A DNA stretch of 64,000 nucleotides from Streptomyces sp. NBC_01716. Its GTDB lineage: Bacteria; Actinomycetota; Actinomycetes; Streptomycetales; Streptomycetaceae. The stretch covers positions 6,758,001 through 6,822,000 of the forward strand of contig NZ_CP109181.1 in the NCBI RefSeq assembly GCF_036248275.1. The letters are read 5' to 3'. The stretch's first letter is position 1; every line of letters begins with the position of its first letter. A model generated the notes under the pieces. The model had not been told where the DNA came from. It worked only from the letters and a program-made list of their open reading frames with translations, and ran no database searches. A program made the translations under genes and the position numbers. Of this stretch, positions 45,030 to 55,100 are shown piece by piece.

Positions 45030-46310
45030 GTGACCACGGACGAGTCGACCGACGGATCGGCGCCCGGAATGACGGCCGGGGCGAGAGCCGATGCGCCGGC
45101 GGCCGGGGGAAAGCCGGCGCAGGCGCGAGTGCCCGCGTGGCGCGGGGGATTCGGGCGGCTCTGGAGCGCCGCCGTGATCTCCCGGTTCGGTGACTCGCTG
45201 CGTACGGCCGCACTGCCGCTGCTCGCCGCCTCGTTGACCGACGACCCTCTTCTCATCGCCTCGGTGACCGCCTGCGGCTATGTGCCCTGGCTGCTCTTCG
45301 GACTGCTGGGCGGCGCCGTCGCCGACCGGGTGGATCAGCGGCGGGCCATGTGGGCCGTCGACCTGGCGCGTGGCGTGCTGATGGCGGGGTTCGCGCTCGC
45401 GGTCGCGCTGGACCACGGCACGATCGCGCTGCTGCTCGCCCTCGCCTTCCTGCTCACCACCCTCCAGACGCTCTTCGACAACGCCGCCACGGCCCTGCTG
45501 CCCGCCGTCGTTCCCCGCGAGACGCTGGCCGGCGCGAACGCCCGCCTCATGACCGGCCAGCAGGTCGCGAGCGGCTTCCTGGCGGCGCCACTGGTCCCGG
45601 CGCTCCTGGTCATCGGCGCCTCCGCACCATTCGCGGCCAACGCCGCCACCTATGTCGTCGGCGCCCTGCTCATCGCCTCCCTGCGGACCGACGCACCGGG
45701 CAGGGCCCCCAAGGCGGCGGGCAGCACCCTGCGTGCGGAGATGGCGGAGGGGACGCGCGCCCTGTGGCGGGACAGCGTGCTGCGGGGCCTGTCCGTGGCG
45801 ACTGCCCTGTCGAACATCGGCATGGGCGCCCTGATCGCCACCCTCGTCCTGCACATCACCGGCTGGCTGGACGCGGGCAACGGCGGGTACGCGGCGGTCA
45901 TCACGGCGTACGGCGTCGCCGGCGTCGTCGGCGGACTGGTGGCACCGCGGCTCGGCCTCCGGATCGGGCGGACCCGGAGCGTCCTTGTCGCCGGGATCGT
46001 CCAGACCTGTGCGCTGGTGGTCCTCGGGACCGTTCGTGAACTGTGGGTGGCCATCGCCGCCATGGCGGTGTTCGCGGTGATGGGCATGGTCTGGAACGTG
46101 AACCAGGCGACCCTGATACAGGAGCGGAGCCCGGCCGAGATGCTCGGCCGGATCAGCTCCGCCTTCCGCACGCTCGCCATCGGCGGCGCCCCGCTCGGCG
46201 CGCTGCTCGGCGGCCTAACCGCGGCGGCCTGGGGACTCAACACGCCCGCGCTGCTGGCGGCCGGTGCGTTCACACTCGCTGTCGCATCGCTCGGCGCTCT
46301 GATCAATTAG
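45030..46310 (+). CDS. MFS transporter, DHA3/EntS-type exporter
   Basis: The protein has 426 residues from GTG 45030 (AAGGGAG upstream). Ten to twelve hydrophobic segments. After TM2 the loop GGAVADRVDQRR fits the MFS motif A (GxLaDrxxrR). The large N-terminal Ala/Gly tail is cytoplasmic. It belongs to the MFS_3/EntS-like group, proton-driven exporters of siderophores, macrolides or other drugs. Substrate unknown. The DNA-damage-type promoter is unusual for such a gene and hints at export of a genotoxic metabolite. Confidence 0.9.
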   Translation: MTTDESTDGSAPGMTAGARADAPAAGGKPAQARVPAWRGGFGRLWSAAVISRFGDSLRTAALPLLAASLTDDPLLIASVTACGYVPWLLFGLLGGAVADRVDQRRAMWAVDLARGVLMAGFALAVALDHGTIALLLALAFLLTTLQTLFDNAATALLPAVVPRETLAGANARLMTGQQVASGFLAAPLVPALLVIGASAPFAANAATYVVGALLIASLRTDAPGRAPKAAGSTLRAEMAEGTRALWRDSVLRGLSVATALSNIGMGALIATLVLHITGWLDAGNGGYAAVITAYGVAGVVGGLVAPRLGLRIGRTRSVLVAGIVQTCALVVLGTVRELWVAIAAMAVFAVMGMVWNVNQATLIQERSPAEMLGRISSAFRTLAIGGAPLGALLGGLTAAAWGLNTPALLAAGAFTLAVASLGALIN

Positions 46311-46399
46311 GTTGGGAGGGCAGCCAGGATCTCCAGCACACTCCTGGGCACCGCACTCACGCAGGCACTCACGTACGAGAAGAAGTGGGCTGAAGCAAG

Positions 46400-48079
46400 A
46401 TGTCCGAGAACAAGGCAGAAGGCCGCGCAAAGCTGAACCGACTGCCCCAGTGGAGCGCGCTGGGCAAGCATCGTGAGCAGCTGGGGGAGACGAATCTGCG
46501 GGAGCTGTTCGCCACGAACCCGGCGCGCGGCACCGGCTACACCCTCCAGGTCGGTGACCTCTACCTGGACTACTCCAAGCATCTGGTGACGGACGAGACG
46601 CTCACGCTGCTGCGTGACCTGGCGGAGGCCACCGGCGTCGCGGGGCTGCGGGACGCGATGTTCCGCGGCGAGAAGATCAACACCACCGAGGACCGGGCCG
46701 TGCTGCACACCGCGCTGCGCGCCCCGCGTGACGCGGTGATCGAGGTCGACGGCGAGAACGTGGTTCCGGGCGTGCACGCCGTCCTCGACAAGATGGCCGC
46801 CTTCTCCGAGAAGGTCAGGGCGGGCGAATGGCTCGGCCACACGGGCCGCCCCGTCCGCAACATCGTCAACATCGGTATCGGTGGGTCCGACCTCGGCCCC
46901 GCGATGGCCTACGAGGCGCTGAAGTCCTTCACCCACCGCGATCTGACGGTCCGTTTCGTGTCGAACGTCGACGGGGCCGACCTGCACGAGGCCGTGCGCG
47001 ATCTGGACCCCGCCGAGACGCTGTTCGTCATCGCCTCCAAGACCTTCACCACCATCGAGACCATCACCAACGCCACCTCGGCCCGCGACTGGCTCCTGAC
47101 CGGGCTCAAGGCCGGCCAGGAGGCCGTGGCCAAGCACTTCGTGGCGCTGTCCACCAACGGCGAGAAGGTCGCCGACTTCGGCATCGACACGACGAACATG
47201 TTCGAGTTCTGGGACTGGGTCGGCGGGCGGTATTCCTACGACTCCGCCATCGGTCTCTCGCTGATGATCGCGATCGGACCCGACCACTTCCGCGAGATGC
47301 TCGACGGCTTCCACCTCGTGGACGAGCACTTCCGTACCGCGCCTGCCGAGTCCAACGCACCGCTGCTGCTCGGCCTGTTGGGGGTCTGGTACGGCGCGTT
47401 CTTCGACGCCCAGTCGCATGCGGTCCTGCCCTACAGCCACTATCTGTCCCGGTTCACCGCGTATCTCCAGCAGCTGGACATGGAGTCCAACGGCAAGTCA
47501 GTGGACCGCGACGGCGAGCCGGTCCAGTGGCAGACGGGACCCGTCGTCTGGGGCACCCCCGGCACCAACGGCCAGCACGCGTACTACCAGTTGATCCACC
47601 AGGGTACGAAGATCATCCCGGCCGACTTCATCGGCTTCGCCCAGCCCGTCGACGACCTGCCGCACCAACTGGTCGCCCAGCACGACCTGCTGATGGCCAA
47701 CTTCTTCGCCCAGACCCAGGCGCTGGCCTTCGGCAAGACGCCCGACGAGGTCCGGGCCGAGGGCGTCCCCGCCGAACTCGTGCCGCACAAGACGTTCCGG
47801 GGCAACCACCCCACCACCACGATCCTCGCCGGGACCCTGACCCCCTCCGTACTCGGCCAGCTCATCGCGCTGTACGAGCACAAGGTCTTCGTCCAGGGCG
47901 CGGTGTGGAACATCGACTCGTTCGACCAGTGGGGCGTCGAACTCGGCAAGGTCCTCGCCAAGGAGATCGAGCCGGTCCTCACCCAGATCGACGGCGGTCG
48001 CGAAAGCTCCCAGGACAGGCCGCTGGACGCCTCGACGGCCGAGCTGGTCACGAAGTACCGGGCACTGCGGGGGCGTTGA
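46400..48079 (+). CDS. pgi: Glucose-6-phosphate isomerase
   Basis: This enzyme interconverts glucose 6-phosphate and fructose 6-phosphate. It has 559 residues from ATG 46400. Signatures: NIGIGGSDLGPAMAYEAL, FVIASKTFTTIET, and GxxGTNGQHAYYQLIHQG with its catalytic residues, plus a C-terminal lysine region WGVELGKVLAKEI. It lies near pgl at the other end of the window, in the conserved sugar-phosphate neighbourhood. Confidence 0.98.
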   Translation: MSENKAEGRAKLNRLPQWSALGKHREQLGETNLRELFATNPARGTGYTLQVGDLYLDYSKHLVTDETLTLLRDLAEATGVAGLRDAMFRGEKINTTEDRAVLHTALRAPRDAVIEVDGENVVPGVHAVLDKMAAFSEKVRAGEWLGHTGRPVRNIVNIGIGGSDLGPAMAYEALKSFTHRDLTVRFVSNVDGADLHEAVRDLDPAETLFVIASKTFTTIETITNATSARDWLLTGLKAGQEAVAKHFVALSTNGEKVADFGIDTTNMFEFWDWVGGRYSYDSAIGLSLMIAIGPDHFREMLDGFHLVDEHFRTAPAESNAPLLLGLLGVWYGAFFDAQSHAVLPYSHYLSRFTAYLQQLDMESNGKSVDRDGEPVQWQTGPVVWGTPGTNGQHAYYQLIHQGTKIIPADFIGFAQPVDDLPHQLVAQHDLLMANFFAQTQALAFGKTPDEVRAEGVPAELVPHKTFRGNHPTTTILAGTLTPSVLGQLIALYEHKVFVQGAVWNIDSFDQWGVELGKVLAKEIEPVLTQIDGGRESSQDRPLDASTAELVTKYRALRGR

Positions 48080-48083
48080 GCCG

Positions 48084-48584
48084 ATGACCGAGGGGGAGGA
48101 GCGGCGGCTCAGACCGCCGAACAACACGCTGAACGAGAGGGCGGTCGCCTGGTGGCGTGCGCAGTGGCTGCTGCTCACCCTGGCGCCGGTGGCCGTCCTC
48201 GGCGTGCTGGGCGCGCTCATAGCCCCGGCGCGCGTCTGGCTGCTGGTCCCCGCCGCCGTCCTCGCCGTGCTGGGCCTCGCCTGCACGGTGTTCCTGCCGA
48301 AGTGGTGGTTCCGGGTGCACCGCTGGGAGGTGACGGACGATGCGGTCTACGTCCGTACCGGCTACTTCTGGCAGGAGTGGCGGATCGCGCCGATGTCCCG
48401 GATCCAGACCGTGGACACCGTACGGGGCCCGCTGGAGCAGTTGTTCAAGCTCTCCACCGTCATCGTCACCACCGCCTCCTCCAAAGGAGCGGTACGGATC
48501 GAAGGGCTCGGCCATGAGCTCGCCGCGGAGCTGGCCGAGCAGCTGACGCACATCACCCAGGCCACGCCCGGGGACGCGACGTGA
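48084..48584 (+). CDS. Bacterial PH-domain membrane protein (YdbS-like)
   Basis: The protein has 166 residues, starting 4 nt after the pgi stop. Two N-terminal membrane helices (WLLLTLAPVAVLGVLGALIA and VWLLVPAAVLAVLGLACTVF) are followed by a bPH2 domain (WFRVHRWEVTDDAVYVRTGYFWQEWRIAPMSRIQTVDTVRG, seen in pieces). Family members act as membrane-stress proteins. In Bacillus YdbS/YdbT help against antimicrobial peptides. Overlaps the next gene by 4 nt (GTGA), forming the usual YdbS-YdbT pair. Confidence 0.88.
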   Translation: MTEGEERRLRPPNNTLNERAVAWWRAQWLLLTLAPVAVLGVLGALIAPARVWLLVPAAVLAVLGLACTVFLPKWWFRVHRWEVTDDAVYVRTGYFWQEWRIAPMSRIQTVDTVRGPLEQLFKLSTVIVTTASSKGAVRIEGLGHELAAELAEQLTHITQATPGDAT

Positions 48585-50092
48585 GCACGGTCGCGGTGCC
48601 GGCGCCGGGGGAGGGATGGCGCAAGCTCGACAAGCGCACCCTGCTCGTCACCGCCGCGGTCATGTCCAGCGTGGCCGGCGGAGCCGGAGTCCCGACCGCC
48701 ATCGGACTCGCCGGCGGCATGGGGCTGGGGCGCGCACTCGCCTGGGTGCTGCCCGCGGCCCTGCTGCTGATCGCCGCCGGTACCGGCGCCGACTACGTCC
48801 GCTGGCGCCGCACCCGCTACCGAATAGGCCCCGACCGGGCCGAGCTCCACACCGGACTGCTCCTGGTCAAACGCCGCTCACTGGGACGCGAACGGATCAG
48901 GAGCGTCGACCTCACGGCCAACCTCCTGCTGCGGATCCTCGGACTGGTGAAGGTCCGCATCGGTACGGGAGAGCACACCGGCGGCGAATCCACCCTGGAA
49001 CTCGACCCGGTCACCCGCGCCGAGGGCGAGCGTCTCCGTACGGAACTGCTGGACCGCACCGCGTCGGCCGGCGCCGGGCACCCGGACGGGATGCTGGCCG
49101 TCCTCGACCCCCGCTGGATCGGCTACGCCCCCCTCTCCTTCGTCGCGCCCCTGCTGGGCGGCGCGGCGGCGGGCGGCGTGATGCAGGTCGGTGAGTGGTT
49201 CGGGGTCCAGCACGAGGTTCTGGTCTGGATCGCGGACCGGTTCCGGGACACCTCGATCGTGGTGACGGTCGTCGTGCTCGTGGCCGCCGCGCTCCTGGCC
49301 GGCGTGGTCGGTTCGCTCGGCCTCTGGGTTGAGATGTGGTGGAACTACCGGCTGGAGCGGGAGCCCGGCGGCACGCTGCGGGTCCGGCGCGGCCTCTTCA
49401 CCTCCCGGTCGGTCTCCATAGAGGAGCGCAGGCTGCGGGGCGTGGAGCTGGTCGAGCCGATCGGTGTGCGGCTCGTCGGCGCGGCGCGGGTGGATGCCGT
49501 CGCGACGGGGCTCACCCAGGACGACGACGACAAGCACACCGACCTCAAGACGCTGCTGCCGGCGGCGCCGAGGGCGGTCGCCGACGAGGTGGCAGCGCAC
49601 GTCCTGCGCGAGACGTCGTCCCTGACGAGTGCGGCCGTTCTGACCCCGCACCCGCTTGCCGCGCGCGGGCGGCGGCTGCGCTGGGCGGTGGGGGCCGCGC
49701 TGCTGCCGGTGCTGGTCCTGGTGATCCTCGGCCTGCTCGTGAGCGAGGTGCTGCTGCCGATCGCGGCAGCGTGCGCGGTGGTGCTGGTGCCGATCGCGGT
49801 GGCGCTCGCGCTCGACGCGTACCGCAGTCTCGGGCACGGGCTCAGCGGGGGTTATCTGGTCGCGCGGTCGGGGACGGTGCGGCGGTCCACCGTCGCGCTC
49901 CAGCGGGGCGGTGTCGTGGGCTGGACGGTCAAGCAGTCGTACTTTCAGCGGCGGGCCGGGCTGGTGACGCTGACGGCGACGACGGCGGCGGGGGACGGCG
50001 CGTATCACGTTCGTGACGCGGCGGTGGGGGAGGGGTTGGGGTTCGCGGCGGAGGCGGTGCCGGGGCTGCTGGAGCCGTTCCTGGAGAAGTAG
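48581..50092 (+). CDS. Bacterial PH-domain membrane protein (YdbT-like)
   Basis: The protein has 503 residues from GTG 48581. It contains three bPH2 segments: residues ~80-160 (YRIGPDRAELHTGLLLVKRR), ~255-345 (LRVRRGLFTSRSVSIEERR) and ~420-495 (YLVARSGTVRRSTVALQRG), separated by paired membrane helices. This is the YdbT architecture, partner of the upstream YdbS-like protein. Probable membrane complex. Function inferred from the family. It ends before a repeat-rich convergent gap. Confidence 0.88.
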   Translation: MSTVAVPAPGEGWRKLDKRTLLVTAAVMSSVAGGAGVPTAIGLAGGMGLGRALAWVLPAALLLIAAGTGADYVRWRRTRYRIGPDRAELHTGLLLVKRRSLGRERIRSVDLTANLLLRILGLVKVRIGTGEHTGGESTLELDPVTRAEGERLRTELLDRTASAGAGHPDGMLAVLDPRWIGYAPLSFVAPLLGGAAAGGVMQVGEWFGVQHEVLVWIADRFRDTSIVVTVVVLVAAALLAGVVGSLGLWVEMWWNYRLEREPGGTLRVRRGLFTSRSVSIEERRLRGVELVEPIGVRLVGAARVDAVATGLTQDDDDKHTDLKTLLPAAPRAVADEVAAHVLRETSSLTSAAVLTPHPLAARGRRLRWAVGAALLPVLVLVILGLLVSEVLLPIAAACAVVLVPIAVALALDAYRSLGHGLSGGYLVARSGTVRRSTVALQRGGVVGWTVKQSYFQRRAGLVTLTATTAAGDGAYHVRDAAVGEGLGFAAEAVPGLLEPFLEK

Positions 50093-50144
50093 GGGGCGGG
50101 GCGGGGCGGGCCGCTGCGCGGGCCTGTTCCCCCACCCGCCCCTT

Positions 50145-50225
50145 CCCGAAACCGGGGCTCCGCCCCGGACCCCGTACGGCCTTCGGCCGTGCCCTCAAAC
50201 GCCGGGCGGGCTGAAGGGCTTGCCG
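50145..50225. repeat. Streptomyces REP-like intergenic palindromic element
   Basis: Contains CGGGGCTCCGCCCCGGACCCCG, ACGGCCTTCGGCCGT and CTCAAACGCCGGGCGGGCTG in sequence, an arrangement I recognise as recurrent between streptomycete genes. The hairpins also serve as a bidirectional terminator for the convergent YdbT-like and SWIM genes. Confidence 0.65.
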
Positions 50226-50237
50226 GGCTGAAGCTCC

Positions 50238-52112
50238 CTACTGCCAGCTCGATCCGACCAACTCCCTTTCCGTGGCCGCCAGATGGAAGGCCGCCGCCAG
50301 CCAGGCCGACGCGTAGCTGTCCGGGGCGTCGTCGCCGAGGCGGCCGAAGGTGTCGCGGGTGCGGCGGTCGGCCTCGGAGGTGAGGGTCGTCGTCAGGCCG
50401 GCCGCCGTGTGGAAGCCGGTGGCGCGCAGTGCGGCGCCGTCCGCCCGTGAGCCGCCGTTACGGGCGGACTCGGCGACCGCGCGGCGACCGCCCGAGACGG
50501 CGAGCTCGGTCAGACGGCGGACGCGCCACACGGGGGAGTCGACCAGCACGTCCGGGCCGGTGCGCTCGTGCTCCGTCGGAGGGCAGACCTCCGGCGGTGG
50601 GAGGTGCGAGCCCTGGAGACGGTCGTAGCCGAGGTCGGCGCGATCCTGCCAGTCCGCCGGAAGACGCAGCGTCGCCTCCGTGCCCGGCACCGGGCCCACG
50701 GCCAGAGGACGCAGTGTGGCGGCGCGCTCGGGGTCGATCCGGCCCAGTACGCGCACGCGCAGGCCGGGGCGGGAAGCGAGCCGTCGCAGATTCGCCGTGT
50801 GGGCGAGATCCGGATGGGGGTGCGCCGCCATCAGACGGATCAGGGGTCCGGCCGGCCGTTCGGCTTCGGCGCTCGGCAACTCGCGCGCGAGCACCTGGTC
50901 GCCCACGGCGCCGGTGATCACCAGGTCGCAGCCGACCGGTTCGCCGATCCTGGCGGTCAGTTCCTCGTCGGGGCCGGCGCCGCGGGCGGCGGCGAGCCGC
51001 TCGGACACGGTTTGGGCCGGCGAGCGGGCGAACAAGGGCGAGAGCGGCCCCGACGACCAGGGCAGACCTGCGAGCGGGCTGGACCGGACACCCTTGCCCG
51101 AACCGAGCCGGCCGTCCGGAGAGATCGTCGCGCCGGTGATCAGCAGGCCGCCTCGGGAGAGTTCGGCATGGTTGAGGACCGACGCGCCGACGCCGACGGG
51201 GGCCGTCGCCGCGCCCCGCGCGCGGGCCGATCCGCCCGGCTTCACATCCGCCACGGAGAACCAGCGGTGGTCGTCGTCAACGAGATGGGTGACCACGCCT
51301 CCGTACCCCGTCGCGCTGATGACGGGCTCCCGGCAGACGCCGTACACGCGCAGCGAGCCACTCGGCCGGTAGCCGCGCCGGGCCGTGCCGATCAGTTCGG
51401 GGTCGCCGTTGCCCGCCGCCAACAGGCGGGTGGTGAGCAGGAGTTCACGCAGGGCCGCGACCAGGTCGGCCAGCCGGTGACCGGCATGGCCCGTGCGGGC
51501 GTCGCGCAGGCCGCGCACCACGCGCAGGGCGGCGGCTTCGGCGCGGTGCAGTCCGGCCAGGCGGGCGGTGTGGGCCGCGCGCAGCAGTTCCGCCTGCGGG
51601 ATGGCCCCGGCGGCGGGCAGGCCGGCCGCGAGCACGGCGGTGGCGGCGGACCACAACCCGGCCGCCGCGTCGATCCGCACCGGGCTGAGCGGGGCGACCG
51701 GCTCGGCAGGGGTCGCGGGGGCCCCCGTGGCCGGGACTGGGGCCACGGGGGCCGGAGCCTCCGGGGCGGCCTCCGTCGCGGGCACGTCTTCAGGAGCTGC
51801 CACCGGGCACGCGCCGAGGACGGCCGCGCGGTGCAGACAGCGCGGCGACAGCAGGCACGTGCACCGCGCCTGATCGGCGTCCGTGACGGTGCCCGACGCG
51901 CCGGGGAGCAGGGTGACCACCGCGTCCTCGCCGCATTTCACCCTCACACCGCCGTCGTCGGGCGGGTCGGTGGCGGTCGCCGGTACGGCGCCGTACAACT
52001 CGATCGCCGCGTCGAGCTTCTTGCGCAGCCGGGACGTCAGGCTCTCCACCGCACCGGCCACCACCTCCGCGGTGACCGGTGGCAGCGGGACGGTCGGTTC
52101 GGACGATGTCAT
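50238..52112 (-). CDS. SWIM zinc-finger protein of the MoxR-vWA operon
   Basis: The protein has 624 residues. The SWIM finger is near the N-terminus: Cys84, Cys86, Cys92 and His94 in RCTCLLSPRCLH. The remainder, rich in Ala/Pro to ~180 and then beta-rich with repeated short blocks, has no known catalytic motif. The ATG overlaps the upstream DUF5682-vWA stop (ATGA), and it is the last gene of the 13-kb operon. In related MoxR-vWA loci SWIM proteins are constant partners and may bind nucleic acid or recruit substrate. Different from the SWIM protein next to the SNF2 helicase. Confidence 0.87.
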   Translation of the reverse strand: MTSSEPTVPLPPVTAEVVAGAVESLTSRLRKKLDAAIELYGAVPATATDPPDDGGVRVKCGEDAVVTLLPGASGTVTDADQARCTCLLSPRCLHRAAVLGACPVAAPEDVPATEAAPEAPAPVAPVPATGAPATPAEPVAPLSPVRIDAAAGLWSAATAVLAAGLPAAGAIPQAELLRAAHTARLAGLHRAEAAALRVVRGLRDARTGHAGHRLADLVAALRELLLTTRLLAAGNGDPELIGTARRGYRPSGSLRVYGVCREPVISATGYGGVVTHLVDDDHRWFSVADVKPGGSARARGAATAPVGVGASVLNHAELSRGGLLITGATISPDGRLGSGKGVRSSPLAGLPWSSGPLSPLFARSPAQTVSERLAAARGAGPDEELTARIGEPVGCDLVITGAVGDQVLARELPSAEAERPAGPLIRLMAAHPHPDLAHTANLRRLASRPGLRVRVLGRIDPERAATLRPLAVGPVPGTEATLRLPADWQDRADLGYDRLQGSHLPPPEVCPPTEHERTGPDVLVDSPVWRVRRLTELAVSGGRRAVAESARNGGSRADGAALRATGFHTAAGLTTTLTSEADRRTRDTFGRLGDDAPDSYASAWLAAAFHLAATERELVGSSWQ

Positions 52113-55100
52113 CGGTTCTCCCCGCGGAGACGGTCGCCCACCCAGCGGGCGAGGGCGAGAGGGCTGAGGGCGGCGACCGGCATCCCCGCCGCCACCAACT
52201 GCTGTGCGACAGGCACCGAGTAGCGAGGGGCGCCGGTGTCGTCCAGGGCCGCGCAGCCCATGAGATGGACACCGGACGCGGCGAGTGAACGCACCTCGCC
52301 GAGCAGGCCCCCGAGTGAGTAGCCCTCCTCGAAGTCACTGACGACCACGACGAGGGTGCGGCTCGGCACGGTCACGAGGGAGCGGGCGTGCGCGAGGCCC
52401 GCCGCGATGTGCGTACCGCCGCCGACACGCACCTCCAGCAGCAGCGACAGCGGATCGGTGACCCGGTCCGTCAGGTCGATCACCTCCGTGGAGAAGGTGA
52501 GGAAGTGGGTGGAGAGGGTGGGCACCCCGCCCAGGACGGCGGCCGTCAGCGCTGACCAGATGACCGACGCCTCCATCGAGCCGGACACGTCGACCACAAG
52601 GATCAGCCGCCAGTCCGCCTCCCGGCTCGCGCGTGTGCTGAACACCGGATGCTCCGGGACGACGACGGTCCGCCCGTCGTCCAGACGCCGGGTGTGCGCC
52701 AGGTTGGCGCGCAGCGTGCGGGGAAGATCCAGCTTGCCGCCGGGGCGGCGGGTGGGGCGGGGGTGTGCCAGCCCCGTGAGAGTGGGGCGCAGCCGGGTGG
52801 CGAGCTCCCGGGCGAGCTCGTCCACCAGGCGGCGTACGAGTGGCCGCAGCTGGGCGAGTTGTTGCTCGGGCATGCCGCCGGCCAGCGAGAGGACCGACTG
52901 GAGCAGTTCGACCGATGGCCGGACGGACGCCGGGTCCAGTTCGGCGATCACGTCCGTACGGCCCGCGTCCGCCGCTCTGGCGAGAACCTCCTCGCGGACG
53001 TCCGCGGCGAACAAAACGTCGAGTTCCTTCGCCCACTCGCGGGCGCTGGGGAAGGACCTGCCCTGGCCGCCCCCGTCGCCGGGTGCGCCCGGCAGCCCGT
53101 CCGTGATGCCGTCGGCGCCCTCGCCGCGCCCACTGCCGTACAGCTCGTCCAGCGCGTGCGCGTAACGGCGGGCGCCGTCGGGGAGTTGGTCGCTCTCACG
53201 GCCGAGCAGCAGCCGCCAGCGGTCGGCGGGTGCGAGGCGGCGGGAGTCGTCCGCAGGGCGGGTCCGGTTCTCCGGGCGGTGCGTGTCCTCCGGTGCGTCG
53301 TCGGCTCCCGGCCGCCGCGAGGGCACCACCGGTTCGGGCAGCCCCAGGGCGGTCAGCGCGGCGAGCCCGGCGGTGTCCGCCGCCGTCCACAGCGCGACGA
53401 GCTCCGGTGGCGCGCTCAGCGTCAGGTCGGGGCGGTCGCCGAGGCGGTCCGCGACCGAACGGAGCAGCCGGCCCCGGTCGGCGGGGGTGAGCACGTCGAA
53501 CCCACCGCGCAGCGCCGGAAGCCGGTCGAGAAACCCCTGGTCGGGGAGGGTGTCGACCCGGTCGAGAAGCGGCGTGAGAGCGGCCTCGGCGGACTGGAGC
53601 AGCGGTCCGGCCGCCGTCAGCAGACCGGTGAGCAGCCCGGAGAGGCGGTGCCGTCCGTCCGGATCGACGGCTCTGTCGACCCAGCTCGCGACCCGGTCGC
53701 CCAGAGCCTGTGGCGCGTCGAGGTCGAGCAGGACGCGCGTCGCCGTCGCGGCCCCGCGGATGACCGGTGAACCGGTCGTCGCGAGTGTGGTCAGCGCGTC
53801 GTCCATCCGCAGACCGAGGCGGTGCTCGCCGGCCCGCGTGGCGAGCGCGACCAGCGCGACGGCGTCCTGCGGGTCGTCGCTGCCCGCGAGACCGGGGAGC
53901 CCGCGCACGGCTGCCTCCAGCAGGACCACGGCGAGTTCGGACGCGTCGCGCCTGGTGGCGTCCGTGGTGCCGGGCAGATGTCCCTGGCGCAGTGCGTGCA
54001 ACAGGTCCAGGGCGGCGAGGAGTTCGGGCAGGGTGGCCGACGACGGCAGTACGTCGGCGGCCTCCGCCAGGCGCTCGGTGACCAGCTCCGGGAGATCGCA
54101 GCGGGCGGCGTCACGCAGCCCGGTGAGGGTGTGTGAGGCGGTGGGCCCGCCCTCCGCGTGCTGCGCGTGGGCGATCTCGCGCAGCTTTCCGGCGGCGGCG
54201 CCGGCGGCCGTGACACCACGGACACCGACCAGGTCGAGCCGGGCGGGGACGGAGGGCGTCCAGGACGCCTGCCACCGGGTACTGAGACCGGCGGAGTCGC
54301 CCGTACGGGTCACATCGCCCGGGGAGCAGTAGCCGACGTCGCACACCTGTAGGCGGTTCAGGAGGACCTCGCGGCGTCCGTCCAGCTCCGAGCGGAGCGG
54401 GTCCAGACGCACCTCGCGGGGCTCGGGGCTCTCTGGGCAGGGGAGCCGCAGCGCGGCGAGCTCGGCCTCGACGGCCGGGCCGAGCCCGGAACGCGGAGTG
54501 CCGGGCGCGACGCGGCCCCGTTCGGTGCCCACGAGGACGGTTTCGAGGGCCCGTGCCAGGGCCCGGCCCCGGCCGAGGGGTTCGCCCTGACCGAGAACGG
54601 CCGTGACCGCCTCCAGCAACTCGCCCCGCCCCGGGGCGGGCAGCGCCCGCAGCCGCGCGAGGTCGTCGGCGAGCCGCAACGCCTCGACGGCCTCGCCGGT
54701 CCCCGCGGTGTGTCCGGCGTCCCGCATCGCCCGGCACAACCCGGTGATCGCCCCGGCGGCGGCCTCCCGCACCCGCTCACCCACCCCACCGGCCACGAAC
54801 ACGGCCTGCTGCCAGCGCGGATCCCGAATCCCGGCGGGATACCCGGAACGGGAGTCGAGCAGGCCGAAGGTATACGGCACGAGCGAGGTGACGACGCCAC
54901 CCCCGCCGATGCCCGCCCGGGAACTGCCGCCGTTTCCGATGGTCCGGGCTGGGTGGTCGCTCCCAGCGGCTCCTGCTGCCCTGGCGGCCTGGTCGGCTGC
55001 GGCGGACGGACTCGCCTCGGCGTTCCCGCCGAATCCGGCGGTCTCGGGACGAAGCGCCCCCTTTGTTGTGACTGCACCAACCGCCCCAACTGCCCCGGCC

